NCBI RefSeq assembly: GCF_000332815.1
Contig: NZ_AOFD01000001.1
Location: 78,954-142,953, forward strand
DNA: 64,000 nt
Source: Arthrobacter nitrophenolicus
GTDB lineage: Bacteria; Actinomycetota; Actinomycetes; Actinomycetales; Micrococcaceae
Reading direction: 5' to 3'
The notes beneath the pieces were generated by a model, which did not search any database, was not told where the DNA came from, and was given only the letters and a program-made list of their open reading frames with translations. A program made the translations under genes and the position numbers. Within the stretch, counting starts at the first letter, position 1. Each line of letters starts with the position of its first letter. Positions 27,058 through 37,470 of this stretch are shown here, in pieces.

Positions 27058-28526
27058 TTAGACGTGTCCCATCGCATTTCGGTTGGCGTTGCGGATGTAG
27101 CAGAACCAGCAGACGGCGAGCATCAGGCGTAGGCCGCGACGAAGCCGTAGAAGGCCGGGGTGTAGGAGCCGCTGGCCGAGTTCGATGCGTTCAGCACCTG
27201 CGGGATGACGAAACCGCCGTAGGCGCCGATGGCGGAAATCAGGCCCAGTGCCGAGGAGGCCAGGCGCTGGGTGGCCACCGAGCTTGCCCCGGATTTCGCT
27301 GCCCGGCTGGAAGTGGCGAAGATGACCGGGATCATGCGGTAGGTGGCGCCGTTTCCGAAGCCGCTGGCGGTGAAGAGCATCAGGAAGAGGACCAGGAAGA
27401 GCCAGAAGTTCTTCAGCGGCAGGGTCCAGATCATGGTCAGGGTGATGACGCCCATGGCGGCGAAGGCGGTCACGGTCATCCGGGCTCCACCCATGCGGTC
27501 TGCCATGCGTCCGCCGTAGGGGCGGGCCAGGGAGCCCACCAGGGGGCCGAGGAACGCGAGCGAGAGGGCGACGGTACCGACGGCGATCGAGGAGAACTCC
27601 GGGAAGTAGTCCTTGATGAGCTTGGGGAACACGCCGGCGAAGCCGATGAAGGAGCCGAAGGTGCCGATGTACAGCAGCGCCATGATCCACAGGTGCGGTT
27701 CCTTGAGCGCCGCGACGGAGCCGGCCACGTCACCCTTGGCACTGGTGAGGTTGTCCATGTACTTCCAGGCGCCGAAGGCGGCGAGCAGGATCAGCGGGAC
27801 CCACATCCAGCCCGCAATGGGCAGGTTGACGGTGCCCGCGGCCAGGAGGGTGATGGCGATCGGAACGGCGAGCTGCGCGACGGCGGCACCGACGTTTCCG
27901 CCCGCGGCGTTCAGTCCCAGCGCCCAGCCCTTTTCGCGGGCCGGGTAGAAGAAGGTGATGTTCGCCATGGAGCTGGCGAAGTTGCCGCCGCCGAAACCGG
28001 CCAGGGCGGCGATCAGCAGCATGACACCGAACGGCGTTTCCGGATTGGAGACACACAGGGCCAGGCCGATGGAGGGGATCAGGAGCAGCAGGGCCGAGAC
28101 GATGGTCCAGTTGCGGCCGCCGAAGCGGGGGACCATGAAGGTGTAGGGGATGCGGAGCGTGGCGCCAACCAGGCTGGGCATCGAGATGAGCCAGAAGATT
28201 TCCGACGTGGAGAAGGTGAATCCGGCGGCGGGGAGCTGGACCACCACGATGGACCACAGCTGCCAGACGACAAAACCGAGGAATTCGGCGAAGATGGACC
28301 AGTTCAGGTTGCGGCGGGCGATGGAGCGGCCTGCGGTTTCCCACTGCTCCTTGTTTTCGGCATCCCAGTTGGCAATCCAGCGGCCGGGACGGAATTCAAG
28401 GGCGGGGGCGTCAGTGGTGCGGGTAGTGCCGGGCTGTGCGCTGGCGGATGCGGCTGCTGGCCCTTGTGCATCGTCAAGGTCCAGGGAATTGCCGGTGCCG
28501 GCATCTGCGGTGCGGTCGACAGTCAC
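27058..28526 (-). pseudogene. narK: Nitrate/nitrite transporter NarK (frameshift near the C-terminus)
   Basis: This major-facilitator transporter of about 489 residues has about 12 membrane segments and the nitrate-porter signatures GFGGGNFASSMANITFFYP and GLNAAGGNVGAA. The cytoplasmic N-terminus is extended by about 60 Ala/Asp-rich residues. The frame ends early at 27123 after GFVAAYA; restoring one base near 27128 continues LMLAVCWFCYIRNANRNAMG to a stop at 27058, completing the last helix. The loss would remove about 22 residues. narK-nasC-nasB form an operon with overlaps of a few bases. Confidence 0.87.
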
Positions 28527-28575
28527 GGGTTACCTCCTTCGGGGGGATGTTGTCCTTCCAAGGTAGGGACGGCGC

Positions 28576-28613
28576 GTTTCACAGACCGACGCCGGATGTT
28601 AACGCGTTGTGAC
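28576..28613. promoter_or_regulatory. GlnR-like box upstream of narK
   Basis: GTTTC at 28576, GTTAA at 28598 and GTGAC at 28609 keep the 11-bp phase of a GlnR box; the position at 28587 (CGACG) does not match. It lies 50-87 bp upstream of the narK start. It is weaker than the nirB/nirD box but agrees with it in spacing. Confidence 0.45.
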
Positions 28614-28804
28614 ATTTGCCTATCGGGCCGTTGCGGCCACCGTTAGGACTTCCCGGAGATCCACCCAATGAGACGGACGACACGGGTCCGTATCGTGGAC
28701 CTTTCGTCCATTGACTGGACCGCGGGAACTAAGATTGAACTCTAACTATTTCGAGCCGGGGGCTGTCTGCGTCCGGCGGGTTCTCACGAAAGCGTTTACC
28801 TTTT

Positions 28805-30215
28805 ATGTCTTCCACCGATACGTCCACGCTGCCGGGCGCACCCCAGCCGGTGAACTCCCGCGGCCGCGTGATCGTCGCCAGCCTGATCGGCACCACGGTT
28901 GAGTTCTATGACTTCTATGTCTACGCCACCGCCGCGGTCCTCGTGTTCCCGCAGCTGTTCTTCCCCAGCCAGAACGAGACCACCCAGCTCCTGAGCTCCT
29001 TCGCCGTCTTCGGCGTCGCATTCATCGCCCGGCCGCTGGGCTCGATTGTCTTCGGCCACTTCGGCGACAAGTTCGGCCGCAAGGGCACCCTGGTTGCCTC
29101 GCTGCTCACCATGGGCATCGCCACCTTCCTGATCGGCTGCCTGCCTACGGCGCTGGTGCCGGCTGGGCATTCTGGCTCCCGCCCTGCTGGTGGTCATGCG
29201 GTTTGCGCAGGGCCTGGCCCTGGGCGGCGAATGGAGCGGCGCAGCCCTCCTGGCCACCGAGAACGCACCGGCGAACAAGCGTGCAATCTACGGAACCTTC
29301 CCCCAGCTGGGGGCGCCCATCGGCTTCATCATCGCGAACGTGATCTTCCTGGTGTTCAGCTACGCATTGTCCCCGGCTGACTTCATGGCCTGGGGCTGGC
29401 GGGTTCCGTTCCTGCTCAGCGCCATCATGGTGATCATCGGGCTGTACGTCCGCCTGAAGTTGATCGAAACCCCCGCCTTCACCAAGGTGATCGAATCCAA
29501 CGAGGTGGCAAAGCTTCCCCTGGGCCGCGTGTTCAAGTCCAGCTGGCGCCAGCTGATCCTGGGAACGTTCATCATGCTCGCCACCTACGTGCTCTTCTAC
29601 CTGATGACCACGTTCACCCTGACCTACGGCACCCGTCCGGCCAGCCTGGAGGCTGCCCGCGCTGCCGCCGAGAAGGCCGGCAAGCCGATGACGGAAGCCG
29701 CTGCCGCCGCCTTTGTCCCCGGCCTGGGCTACACCCGCAACGACTTCCTCTGGATGCTGATTGCCGGCGTCGTGTTCTTCGGCATCTTCACGCTCGTCTC
29801 CGGGCCGCTGGCTGAGAAGTACGGCCGCCGCAAGATGCTCCTGGCGGTTACGGGCGGGATCTTCGTGTTCGGCCTGCTGTTCGTCCCGCTCTTCAGCGGC
29901 GGGTTCGTCGGCACCATGGCGCTGCTGGTCATCGGGTTCTCGCTGATGGGCCTCACCTTCGGCCCCATGGGTGCGCTGCTGCCCGAGTTGTTCCCCACCA
30001 ACGTCCGGTACACCGGGTCCGCGGTCAGCTACAACTTCTCCAGCATCCTCGGCGCCGCGGTGGCTCCGTTCATCGCCGTCGCACTGTGGGAAGCAGCGGA
30101 CGGCAGCCCCGTCCTGGTGGGTGTCTACCTGACCGCCATGGCCGTGCTCACGCTCATCGCCCTGTTCGTGAGCAAGGAAACCCGCGACGTGGACTACGAG
30201 AACAACGTGGCCTAA
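28805..30215 (+). pseudogene. MHS-family MFS transporter (frameshift near 29162)
   Basis: The protein belongs to the metabolite:H+ symporter (proline/betaine/shikimate-type) group. It shows GTTVEFYDFYVYATAAVLVF at the N-terminus, the loop GHFGDKFGRKGTL, QGLALGGEWSGAALL and GPMGALLPELFPTNVRYTGS. At about 29162 the frame shifts between TALVPA and LGILAPALLVVMRFAQG; one extra or two missing bases explain it. The repaired length is about 470 residues with 12 spans. The substrate cannot be deduced. It is divergent from narK. Confidence 0.85.
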
Positions 30216-30228
30216 CAGCCGCAGGTTG

Positions 30229-30271
30229 CGAAAATGCCCGGCGTGGTCCTCGGACCCGCCGGGCATTTTCG
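30229..30271. terminator. Bidirectional terminator
   Basis: A 15-bp perfect stem, 30229-30243 with 30257-30271, has AAAA/TTTT near its ends; the 13-base loop itself can pair GGTCC with GGACC. It lies between the convergent MHS and amidotransferase genes. Confidence 0.88.
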
Positions 30272-30274
30272 TGT

Positions 30275-31004
30275 TTAGGCCGCGTAGCGGGCCACGAAGT
30301 TCCGCAGGATCTTCATGGGTTCCGTGACTGTGTACTGCCGGGCCTTGTCCATCAGCTCCTCCGCCGATTCGGGCGGGAAGTAGCCGGCGTGCCGGTAGAT
30401 GTCGATCCGGGTGATGAGGCCCTCCACGTCCAGCTCCGGATGGAACTGCGTGGCGTACAGGTTCTTGCGGATGCGGAACATGTGGACCGGGCAGGCTGCG
30501 GAACGCGCGAGCAGCACGGCGTGCGGCGGCAGGACGGTGCAGGCTTCCTTGTGCCCCGTGAACGCCGGAAAGCTCTGCGGCATGCCCTCGAGCAGCGGGT
30601 CCGCCAGCCCGGCGTCGGTCAGTTCAATCTCCACCCCGCCCAGCGGTTCGCCATAGGTCCTGTCGATGACCGCGCCCTGGTGCCTGCCCAGGGTCCCGAC
30701 GCCGTAGCACGCACCAGGAAGGGGAAATCCCGCGCCACCAGCTCATCCAGCAGCCCGGAAAGCTCACGTTCCACCGGTGCTGCACGGCAGTCTTCTCCGC
30801 CGGCGGGTCACTGGACGTGAACGGGCTACCGCCCACAATGACGCCGGAGTAGCGGGAGAAGTCAAGGCTGGGCATGGGCGCCGCCTCCAGCCGGATCCGG
30901 TGGAGTTCCTGCGGTTCCAGGCCGCCGTACCGGAGGTAGGCGGCGTACTCGTCCTCCGCCGCGGCATCTTCGGCCCTGGACGCGAGCAGCAGGAATGGCA
31001 GCAT
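30275..31004 (-). pseudogene. Class I glutamine amidotransferase (two frameshifts)
   Basis: The N-terminus, MLPFLLLASRAEDAAAEDEY to YSGVIVGGSPFTSSDP, and the C-terminus with the catalytic His (YATQFHPELD) belong to the GuaA-like GATase1 family. The middle is in two broken frames. Restoring one G near 30773 gives HRVERELSGLLDELVARDFP, and one near 30714 gives FLGACYGVGTLG, which contains the nucleophile Cys. The repaired protein has about 243 residues. It is a stand-alone amidotransferase; the ammonia acceptor is unknown. Confidence 0.8.
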
Positions 31005-31035
31005 CTGCTAAGTGTGCCTTGCTGCGCGCCCGCTG

Positions 31036-31476
31036 TCAGCCGCCGGCCGGCTGGCTCAGGGAGCGGCGCGACTGCGGCCTGGCAGCCGGGTCGGCGTGCC
31101 GGTGCACCAGCTTCCAGTAGCCTTCCTCGCGGCGGAAAACGCTGGTCACCCGGAGCGCGAACTCCTCGGCGACACCGGCGCCGTCCAGGCGGGCACGGAA
31201 GTGTTCGGTTTCCACCAGGAATGCCGTGTTGCTGGCCTTGTAGGACGTGATGGTGTCGAAACCGAGCATTTCGCCGTCCTGAAACTGCCGTGCGGCCTGG
31301 TCGAGCCGTGCCTCCACCTGCGCCCAGCCCCTGGCGATGCCGCCGAAGGGATTGGCCAGGGTGACGTCGTCGAGCCGCGAGTACAGCTCCTTGATGGGTT
31401 CCGGGTTGCCCCGGGTGATCTCGGGAACCGCGGCGTGGTAGCGGTCCACTTCTTCCTGAAAGCTGGGTGCGAGCAT
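31036..31476 (-). CDS. NTF2-like (SnoaL/DUF4440-type) protein
   Basis: The 146-residue protein has the NTF2-like pattern: N-terminal helix with FQEEVDRYHAAVPEITRGNP, then GGIARGWAQVEARLDQAARQ and a beta-rich end, VTSVFRREEGYWKLVHRHAD. Family members are small enzymes or binding proteins with a hydrophobic pocket; no specific activity can be assigned. It lies 15 bp downstream of the accA3 stop on the same strand and may be co-transcribed. Confidence 0.8.
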   Translation of the reverse strand: MLAPSFQEEVDRYHAAVPEITRGNPEPIKELYSRLDDVTLANPFGGIARGWAQVEARLDQAARQFQDGEMLGFDTITSYKASNTAFLVETEHFRARLDGAGVAEEFALRVTSVFRREEGYWKLVHRHADPAARPQSRRSLSQPAGG

Positions 31477-31491
31477 GGTTGCCTCCGGCGG

Positions 31492-33300
31492 CTAGTCTTC
31501 GATGATGGCGATGACGGCCCCGGCGCTGACCGTTTCGCCGGCTGCTGCCGTGAGGCCCGTGATGGTGCCGGAGCGGTGCGCGGTCAGCGGCTGTTCCATC
31601 TTCATGGCCTCCAGGACCACCACCAGGTCGCCCTCCACCACGATGTCGCCGTCGGTCACCGCCACCTTCACGATGGTGCCCTGCATGGGGGAGGCGAGGG
31701 CGTTGCCGGTCGCGGCGGCCGGGCCGCCGGAGCGGGACCGCTTCTTGGACTTGGCGGGCTTGGATGCCACCGCCGCTCCTGCGCCTGCCGACGCCAGCGA
31801 CGCGGGCAGCACCACTTCGAGGCGCTTGCCGCCTACCTCGACCACCACCCGCTGGCGGTCCTCCGCGGCTTCGCCCTCGGCGGTGCCGTCAGGGGTCCAG
31901 GCCGGGAGGTTGTTGGAGAATTCCGTCTCGATCCAGCGGGTGTGGACCTTGAACGGTCCCTCTGCGGGGGCGAACGCGGGGTCGGAAACCACTGCCAGGT
32001 CGAACGGGATGACGGTGGGGATGCCCTCCACCACCATCTCCTCCAGGGCCCGGCGGGCGCGCTGCAGGGCCTGCGGCCGGCTGGCGCCGGTGACAATCAG
32101 CTTGGACAGCATGGAGTCGAAGTTGCCGCTGATCACGTCACCCTGTTCGATGCCGGAATCGATGCGGACGCCGGGGCCGGTGGGGTTCTTCAAAACGCGC
32201 ACGGTGCCCGGGGCGGGCATGAAGTTGCGGCCCGGGTCTTCGCCGGTGATGCGGAACTCGAACGAGTGGCCGCGGACCTCGGGGTCGCCGTAGCCGAGCT
32301 CCTCGCCGCGGGCCAGCCGGAACTGCTCGCGGACCAGGTCGATGCCGGTGACCTCTTCGGAGACGCAGTGCTCCACCTGGAGCCGGGTGTTCACTTCGAG
32401 GAAGGAGATGGTGCCGTCCTGGCCAACCAGGAACTCACAGGTTCCGGCGCCAAGGTAGCCGGCTTCCTTGAGGATCGCCTTGGAGGATTCGTAGAGCCGG
32501 CGGTTCTGGTCCTCCGTCAGGAACGGGGCAGGCGCTTCCTCCACAAGTTTCTGGTTGCGGCGCTGCAGCGAGCAGTCGCGGGTGGAAACCACCACCACGT
32601 TGCCGTGGGCGTCGGCAAGGCACTGGGTCTCAACGTGGCGGGGCGCGTCAAGGAAGCGCTCAATGAAGCACTCGCCACGGCCGAAGGCGGCGGTGGCTTC
32701 GCGGACCGCTGACTCGTAGAGTTCGGGGATCTCCTCGCGGGTACGAGCCACCTTGATGCCGCGGCCGCCGCCGCCGAAGGCCGCCTTAATGGCCACGGGA
32801 AGCCCGTGCCGGTCCACGAAGGCCAGGATCTCTTCGGCGGATTCCACGGGATCGGCGGTGCCGGGAACCAGGGGAGCGCCAACCTTTTCGGCGATATGCC
32901 GGGCCTGGACCTTGTCGCCGAGGGCGGAGATGGCCTCCGGGGACGGCCCGATCCAGGTGATGCCCGCTTCGATCACGCGCGCGGCGAACTGGGCATTTTC
33001 GGCCAGGAAGCCGTAGCCGGGGTGGATGGCGTCCGCGCCGGACTGCCGGGCGGCGTCAATGATCTTGTCCATCACCAGGTAGGACTCGGCCGCGGTGTTG
33101 CCGCCCAGGGCATAGGCCTCGTCAGCGAGGCGGACGTGCAGGGCATCGCGGTCCGGGTCGGCATACACGGCTACGGACGCGATGCCTTCATCGCGGGCGG
33201 CGCGGATGATGCGGACGGCGATTTCTCCGCGGTTTGCGATCAGCACCTTTGTGAGGGTCGACTGCGTGGTTCCTGCGGACTGCTCCAAATTTGCTGACAA
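31492..33300 (-). CDS. accA3: Acyl-CoA carboxylase alpha subunit (biotin carboxylase + BCCP)
   Basis: The 602-residue protein joins a biotin carboxylase ([20 protein letters not shown] at the N-terminus, ATP-grasp with [22 protein letters not shown]) to a C-terminal biotinyl domain with EAMKMEQ, the biotin-accepting Lys being about residue 567. It carboxylates biotin for acetyl- and propionyl-CoA carboxylases with the AccD/AccE subunits encoded 8-10 kb away. The TTG start at 33300 is supported by AAGGAG six bases upstream. A palindrome shared with the accD promoter lies 91 bp upstream. Confidence 0.93.
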   Translation of the reverse strand: MSANLEQSAGTTQSTLTKVLIANRGEIAVRIIRAARDEGIASVAVYADPDRDALHVRLADEAYALGGNTAAESYLVMDKIIDAARQSGADAIHPGYGFLAENAQFAARVIEAGITWIGPSPEAISALGDKVQARHIAEKVGAPLVPGTADPVESAEEILAFVDRHGLPVAIKAAFGGGGRGIKVARTREEIPELYESAVREATAAFGRGECFIERFLDAPRHVETQCLADAHGNVVVVSTRDCSLQRRNQKLVEEAPAPFLTEDQNRRLYESSKAILKEAGYLGAGTCEFLVGQDGTISFLEVNTRLQVEHCVSEEVTGIDLVREQFRLARGEELGYGDPEVRGHSFEFRITGEDPGRNFMPAPGTVRVLKNPTGPGVRIDSGIEQGDVISGNFDSMLSKLIVTGASRPQALQRARRALEEMVVEGIPTVIPFDLAVVSDPAFAPAEGPFKVHTRWIETEFSNNLPAWTPDGTAEGEAAEDRQRVVVEVGGKRLEVVLPASLASAGAGAAVASKPAKSKKRSRSGGPAAATGNALASPMQGTIVKVAVTDGDIVVEGDLVVVLEAMKMEQPLTAHRSGTITGLTAAAGETVSAGAVIAIIED

Positions 33301-33390
33301 GGCGTCTCCTTCTTTCCTTCAGGAACCCTAGCGCGCTTTTGGAGGTTTCGCCGATATTACTTGCGGAATCCGCGTGTAAACCGGGACGGC

Positions 33391-33409
33391 TTTGTAGGGA
33401 AGCTACAAA
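33391..33409. promoter_or_regulatory. Operator-like palindrome upstream of accA3
   Basis: TTTGTAG, five bases ggaag, then CTACAAA form a perfect 7-bp inverted repeat. A near copy is present upstream of accD (43472-43486). Confidence 0.65.
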
Positions 33410-33430
33410 ATGCTTCGAATTGGTGATGGT

Positions 33431-34078
33431 TTATGGCGCGGGCCAGAGATCGGTGATGCGGACGTTCGCGGAGGCGAGCAGGCCCCGGAGCGTGGATACG
33501 GACAGCCCGACGACGGCGTGCGGGTCCCCGTCCACCTTGCGGATGAACGCTCCGCCCAGGCCGTCAATGGTGAACGAACCGGCGCAGTGCAGGGGCTCGC
33601 CGGTGGCGATGTATGCCTCGATCTCCTCAGGATCCATCTCCATGAAGGCGACTGCCGCGGAGGCAACCGCCCCCAGCGTGGCACCTGAGCCGGGCTCCCC
33701 GCCGTCGTCGTCCCCGTCTGTGTCCCGGCAGTCCACCAGCCAGTGCCCGGTATGCAGGACCCCCGCGTTGCCGCTCATCCGGAGCATCCGCTCGCGCGCG
33801 ATGTCTGGCGTGTATGGCTTGCCGTGTGCCTCGCCGTCAAACTCGAAGACCGAGTCGCAGCCCAGGACCAAGGCCCCCTCGGCTTCGGGCAGCGCCGCCA
33901 CGGCTTCGGCCTTGGCCCGGGCCAGCAGCAAGGCCGTATCGTGCGGGTCGGTGACGCCGTAGCGGGCCTGGACGGCGGCCTCGTCCACGTCGGAGACCAG
34001 GACGGAATGCTGGATGCCGGCCTCGGCCAGGAGCTTGGTGCGGGCGGGGGACTGGGAGGCGAGAATCAGGCGGACCAC
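33431..34078 (-). CDS. maf: Maf-like nucleotide pyrophosphatase
   Basis: The 215-residue protein has the Maf signature LILASQSPARTKLLAEAGI at the N-terminus, LVLGCDSVFEFDGE and KVDGDPHAVVGL. Maf proteins hydrolyse nucleoside triphosphates (often dTTP/UTP or modified nucleotides) as housekeeping enzymes. An insertion (DCRDTDGDDDGGEPGSGA) makes it slightly longer than usual. The start is GTG 34078. It sits between accA3 and mmpL, matching the acc-maf neighbourhood of mycobacteria. Confidence 0.92.
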   Translation of the reverse strand: MVRLILASQSPARTKLLAEAGIQHSVLVSDVDEAAVQARYGVTDPHDTALLLARAKAEAVAALPEAEGALVLGCDSVFEFDGEAHGKPYTPDIARERMLRMSGNAGVLHTGHWLVDCRDTDGDDDGGEPGSGATLGAVASAAVAFMEMDPEEIEAYIATGEPLHCAGSFTIDGLGGAFIRKVDGDPHAVVGLSVSTLRGLLASANVRITDLWPAP

Positions 34079-34087
34079 GGATAAAGC

Positions 34088-36622
34088 CTAGTGGACCGGC
34101 TCGGCCGCTTTGGCGTGCTTGGGGTGGCCGCTGCCCGGCTTCACCAGTTTGGCCCCCTCAACGTCCACGTCCGGCAGGATCCGGTCCAGCCAGCGGGGCA
34201 GCCACCAGGACTTTTCGCCCAGCAGGTACATGACCGCCGGGACGATGGTCATTCGGACCACGAAGGCGTCGAGGAGTACACCGAAGGCCATGGCAAAGCC
34301 GAGCGGCCGCACCATGGTGAGGTGGCTGAAAATGAAGCCGGCGAACACGCTCACCATGATGATCGCGGCGGCCGTGACCACCGCTGCGGCGTGCCGGAAT
34401 CCCACCCGTACTGCCTCCTTCGCCGATGAGCCGTGCATGTAGGCCTCGCGCATGCCGGATGCGATGAACACCTGGTAGTCCATCGCCAGGCCGAACAGGA
34501 CACCGATCAGGATGATGGGCAGGAAGCTCAGGACCGCCCCGGGGTTGGCCACGTCGAACACGCTTCCCAGCCACCCCCACTGGTACACGGCCACCACGGC
34601 GCCGAAGGCCGCGGCGAGGGAGAGCAGGAACCCGCCGGTGGCGAGCAGCGGCACCACGATGGAGCGGAACACGAGCAGCAGCAGGATCAGGGACAGTCCG
34701 ACGACGATTGCCAGGTAGGGCGGCAGGGCCTCGCCGAGCTTGGTGGAGACGTCGATGTTGCCGGCGGTCTGGCCGGTCAGGCCCATGGCCACGTCGTACT
34801 CCGCCTGGATCTCATCGTTCAGGCCGCGCAGTTCGGAGACCACCTTGACGGTGCTTGCGCTGGCCGGGCCTTCCTCGGGGATGACCTGGAAGACGGCCGT
34901 CCGGCGGTCCTCGCTGAGCGCTACGGGCACCGCGGCCACCACGTTCTCGACCTCACGCAGTTTGTCCGCGACGTCGTACTGCAGGGCCTGCGCCCGGGCC
35001 TCGTCAAGGTTGGCGGGGAACTCGCCCACGGCCACGATGGGGCCGGTGACGCCTTCGCCGAAGCTCCGGGCCGTCAGGTCGTAGGCCTGGTAGGCCTCGG
35101 ACTCCAGGGGCTCCGAACCGCCGTCGGGCAGGGCAAGCTGCAGCTGCGCAGCGGGCAGGGCAAGGGTTCCCAGCAGGAGCACGCCGGCGAGCAGTGCCAG
35201 CACCGGATGCCGGGTGACCATGCCGCCCCAGCCGTGCGTGCTGCGTTCACGGTCGGCCGCCTCGTCCGCTGCTTCGTGCCCGGGCTCGGCGTTATGGGCC
35301 TCTGCCTGGGCCCAGGCCCGCCGGGAAATGATCCGGCGGCCAATCAGGGACAGCATGGCCGGGGTGAGGGTGATGGCCACGAGGACCGCTACGGCTACCG
35401 TGCCGGCAGCTGCGAGGCCCATCACTGTGAGGAACGGCAGCCCGGGAACCACCAGGGCTGCGAGGGCGATGATGACCGTAAGCCCGGCAAACACCACGGC
35501 GTTGCCGGACGTGCCCGTGGCGCGTGCCACCGACTCCTCGGGGTCCATCCCGGCCAGGAGCTGGGTACGGTGCCGGTTCACGATGAACAGCGAGTAGTCG
35601 ATGCCCACGGCCAGGCCAAGCATGAGGGCCAGCATGGGCGAGATGGAGCTCATGTCGAAGAGGCCGGACAGCGCGAAGGTGGTGCCGACGCCGACGCCAA
35701 CGCCCACCACCGCCATGAGCAGGGGCAGGCCGGCCGCCACCAGCGTGCCGAGCATGATGATCAGCACCAGGGCCGCCACGGCGATGCCGATGATCTCGGC
35801 GGCGCCGAAGAGTTCGGAGATATCCTCGGTGATTTCCTTGCTGGCCAGTGCGGTGACGCCGGCGGAGGACGTCTCGTGGGCGATGTCCTGCACCTGCTGC
35901 CGGGTTTCGGGGCTCAGCCCGTTGATGGAGGTGTTGAACTGCACCTGCGCGACGGCGGCCCGGCCGTCCCCGGACACGAACCGGATGGCGGACGATGCCT
36001 CGGCCTGGCGCTTGCCCAGTTCCAGCTTCGCCTTGTTTGCATCAAGCTCCTGCTGGCCGGCCTGCAGCCGGGCCTCGCCCGCCGCCAGCTCCGCTTTCTG
36101 CTGCCCCAGCTGGGCTTCCACCAGGGCTGCGGGGGCGCCAGCCGCGGCCAACTGCTGCTCGGCCGCCGCGAGCTGTGCCTTGCCGGCCTCGAGTGTGGCG
36201 CGGGAGGCGTCCAGCTGCGCCTGCCCGGCGGCGAGCTGCTGCTCGCCGTCGGAAATGGCCTGTCCTGCCTGGTCCACCTGGGCCTGTGTGGCGAAGGGGT
36301 CCACGGTCCCGCGGACGTCCGGCAGGGTCTCGAGCTTCTGCAGCACGCCGGTGACGGCGGCCCGGCCCTCGTCCGTGAAGCCGCCCTCCGGGGCTTCAAA
36401 GACAATGGTGGCGGAGCCGCCGGAGGCCGAGGGCAGGTCCTCTTTCAGCTTGTCCGCGATCCGCTGGGTTTCCGTGCCGGGGATCTGGAAGTTGTTGGAA
36501 AGGGTGCCGTGGAAGGCCGCGGCCGAACCGCCGACAGCCACCAGGGCGGCCAGCCACAATGCGATGACCAGCCAGCGCCGGCGGTAGGAGAACTTGCCAA
36601 GGCGGTAGAGGAACAGTGCCAT
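34088..36622 (-). CDS. MMPL/RND-family transporter
   Basis: The 844-residue protein has 11-12 membrane segments in two halves, with family motifs such as GLAVGIDYSLFIVNRHR (first half) and GLAMDYQVFIASGMREA (second half). The first extracellular domain (about residues 100-200) is long and Gln/Ala/Leu-rich (QLAAGQAQLDASRATLEAGK) and probably forms a coiled coil. MMPL proteins export lipids, siderophores or drugs. The ATG at 36622 lies 16 bp behind the tetR stop; a longer frame extends into tetR and was rejected. Control by the adjacent TetR protein is likely. Confidence 0.88.
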   Translation of the reverse strand: MALFLYRLGKFSYRRRWLVIALWLAALVAVGGSAAAFHGTLSNNFQIPGTETQRIADKLKEDLPSASGGSATIVFEAPEGGFTDEGRAAVTGVLQKLETLPDVRGTVDPFATQAQVDQAGQAISDGEQQLAAGQAQLDASRATLEAGKAQLAAAEQQLAAAGAPAALVEAQLGQQKAELAAGEARLQAGQQELDANKAKLELGKRQAEASSAIRFVSGDGRAAVAQVQFNTSINGLSPETRQQVQDIAHETSSAGVTALASKEITEDISELFGAAEIIGIAVAALVLIIMLGTLVAAGLPLLMAVVGVGVGVGTTFALSGLFDMSSISPMLALMLGLAVGIDYSLFIVNRHRTQLLAGMDPEESVARATGTSGNAVVFAGLTVIIALAALVVPGLPFLTVMGLAAAGTVAVAVLVAITLTPAMLSLIGRRIISRRAWAQAEAHNAEPGHEAADEAADRERSTHGWGGMVTRHPVLALLAGVLLLGTLALPAAQLQLALPDGGSEPLESEAYQAYDLTARSFGEGVTGPIVAVGEFPANLDEARAQALQYDVADKLREVENVVAAVPVALSEDRRTAVFQVIPEEGPASASTVKVVSELRGLNDEIQAEYDVAMGLTGQTAGNIDVSTKLGEALPPYLAIVVGLSLILLLLVFRSIVVPLLATGGFLLSLAAAFGAVVAVYQWGWLGSVFDVANPGAVLSFLPIILIGVLFGLAMDYQVFIASGMREAYMHGSSAKEAVRVGFRHAAAVVTAAAIIMVSVFAGFIFSHLTMVRPLGFAMAFGVLLDAFVVRMTIVPAVMYLLGEKSWWLPRWLDRILPDVDVEGAKLVKPGSGHPKHAKAAEPVH

Positions 36623-36638
36623 GAGGGAACCGATCTGA

Positions 36639-37309
36639 TCAGGAGGAACGGGAGTCTGACGGGGAAGCGTTGAAGCCGGCGCCCAGCAGGGCCATGGCGT
36701 CGATGAGCAGCTGGCGCAGCTCGGCGAGGGACGCGGGGGAGAGGTCCGGGCCGCGGCGGCTGAACCAGACCTCCAAAGCGGCCTTGCCGCAGGAGATGAC
36801 GGAGCCCGCAAGAGCGTGGATGTACAGGTCATCCTGCCCGCCGCGCCGGCCACCCACCCGCTCGCGGGTGATGGCGAAGACCTGCGCCCTGCAGTGGTCC
36901 CAGGCCTCAAGCTCGGTGTGCGACATGAGTGGGCTCTGCTGGGTCAGCGTGAACAGCTCGGCAAGGGGTGCGATGGCCTTCGGATCCGCGAGGGCCATCA
37001 GGGCCGCCTGGCTGAATCCAGGACAGGTTCGTCCGCGGGCCGCAGCCTCAGCTGCTGGATGGCGTTGTCCAGGAAGGCGTGCGTGATGGCGGCGAGGGCG
37101 GCGTCCGTGCTGCTGAAGTAGTTGAAGAACGTGCGTCGCGAGATTCCGGCGGCCTCGGCGATGTCTTCGGCGGTGAAATTGCCCGGGCCGTTGGCGCGCA
37201 GGAGGCCAAGCGCGGCGTCGGTGATCGCCTGGCGCGTGGCGGCCTTGTTAAGCTCCCGCCGGGACGGAGGTGCGCCCGGATCAGCGGTTATCGGAATGGC
37301 AGCAGACAT
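36639..37309 (-). pseudogene. TetR-family regulator (frameshift near 37010)
   Basis: The N-terminal helix-turn-helix, ATRQAITDAALGLLRANGPG followed by NFTAEDIAEAAGISRRTFFNYF, is typical of TetR. The frame ends at 36998 after DSARRP; restoring one C near 37010 gives DSAQAALMALADPKAIAPLA and continues to 36639, about 223 residues. It heads an operon with the MMPL gene and probably represses it. The likely operator lies inside its own promoter (37316-37345). ATG 37309 has no Shine-Dalgarno sequence and lies at the predicted transcription start, consistent with a leaderless mRNA. Confidence 0.85.
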
Positions 37310-37315
37310 GTTCTT

Positions 37316-37345
37316 ACACTACGTGCAAGTTTGCACTCCGGGCAA
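37316..37345 (-). promoter_or_regulatory. tetR promoter with operator in the spacer
   Basis: On the minus strand TTGCCC (37345-37340) and TAGTGT (37321-37316) are 18 bases apart. The spacer holds a perfect palindrome, GTGCAA-gt-TTGCAC on the plus strand (37323-37336). Binding there would block RNA polymerase. The -10 box ends only 6 bases before the ATG. Confidence 0.65.
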
Positions 37346-37470
37346 CTTACTTTCACAGCTGAATGAAAGGTTGCCGACAGCCTGCACAGAACCTGCTTTC
37401 CGATGCTTGGTATGCCTGAATGAGGCGAACACAGCAGCCGTCCCACGACGGCGGATCCAGGAGACAAGAA

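Noticed and set aside
24833..28526. Respiratory (NarG-type) nitrate reductase
   Set aside because: The single catalytic subunit of about 741 residues, an NAD(P)H-FAD-BFD partner and absence of beta, gamma and assembly subunits fit the assimilatory type.
25758..28646. 962-residue open frame antisense to narK and nasC
   Set aside because: It spans two recognisable genes in antisense, has no domain motifs, and its length follows from codon bias on the true strand.
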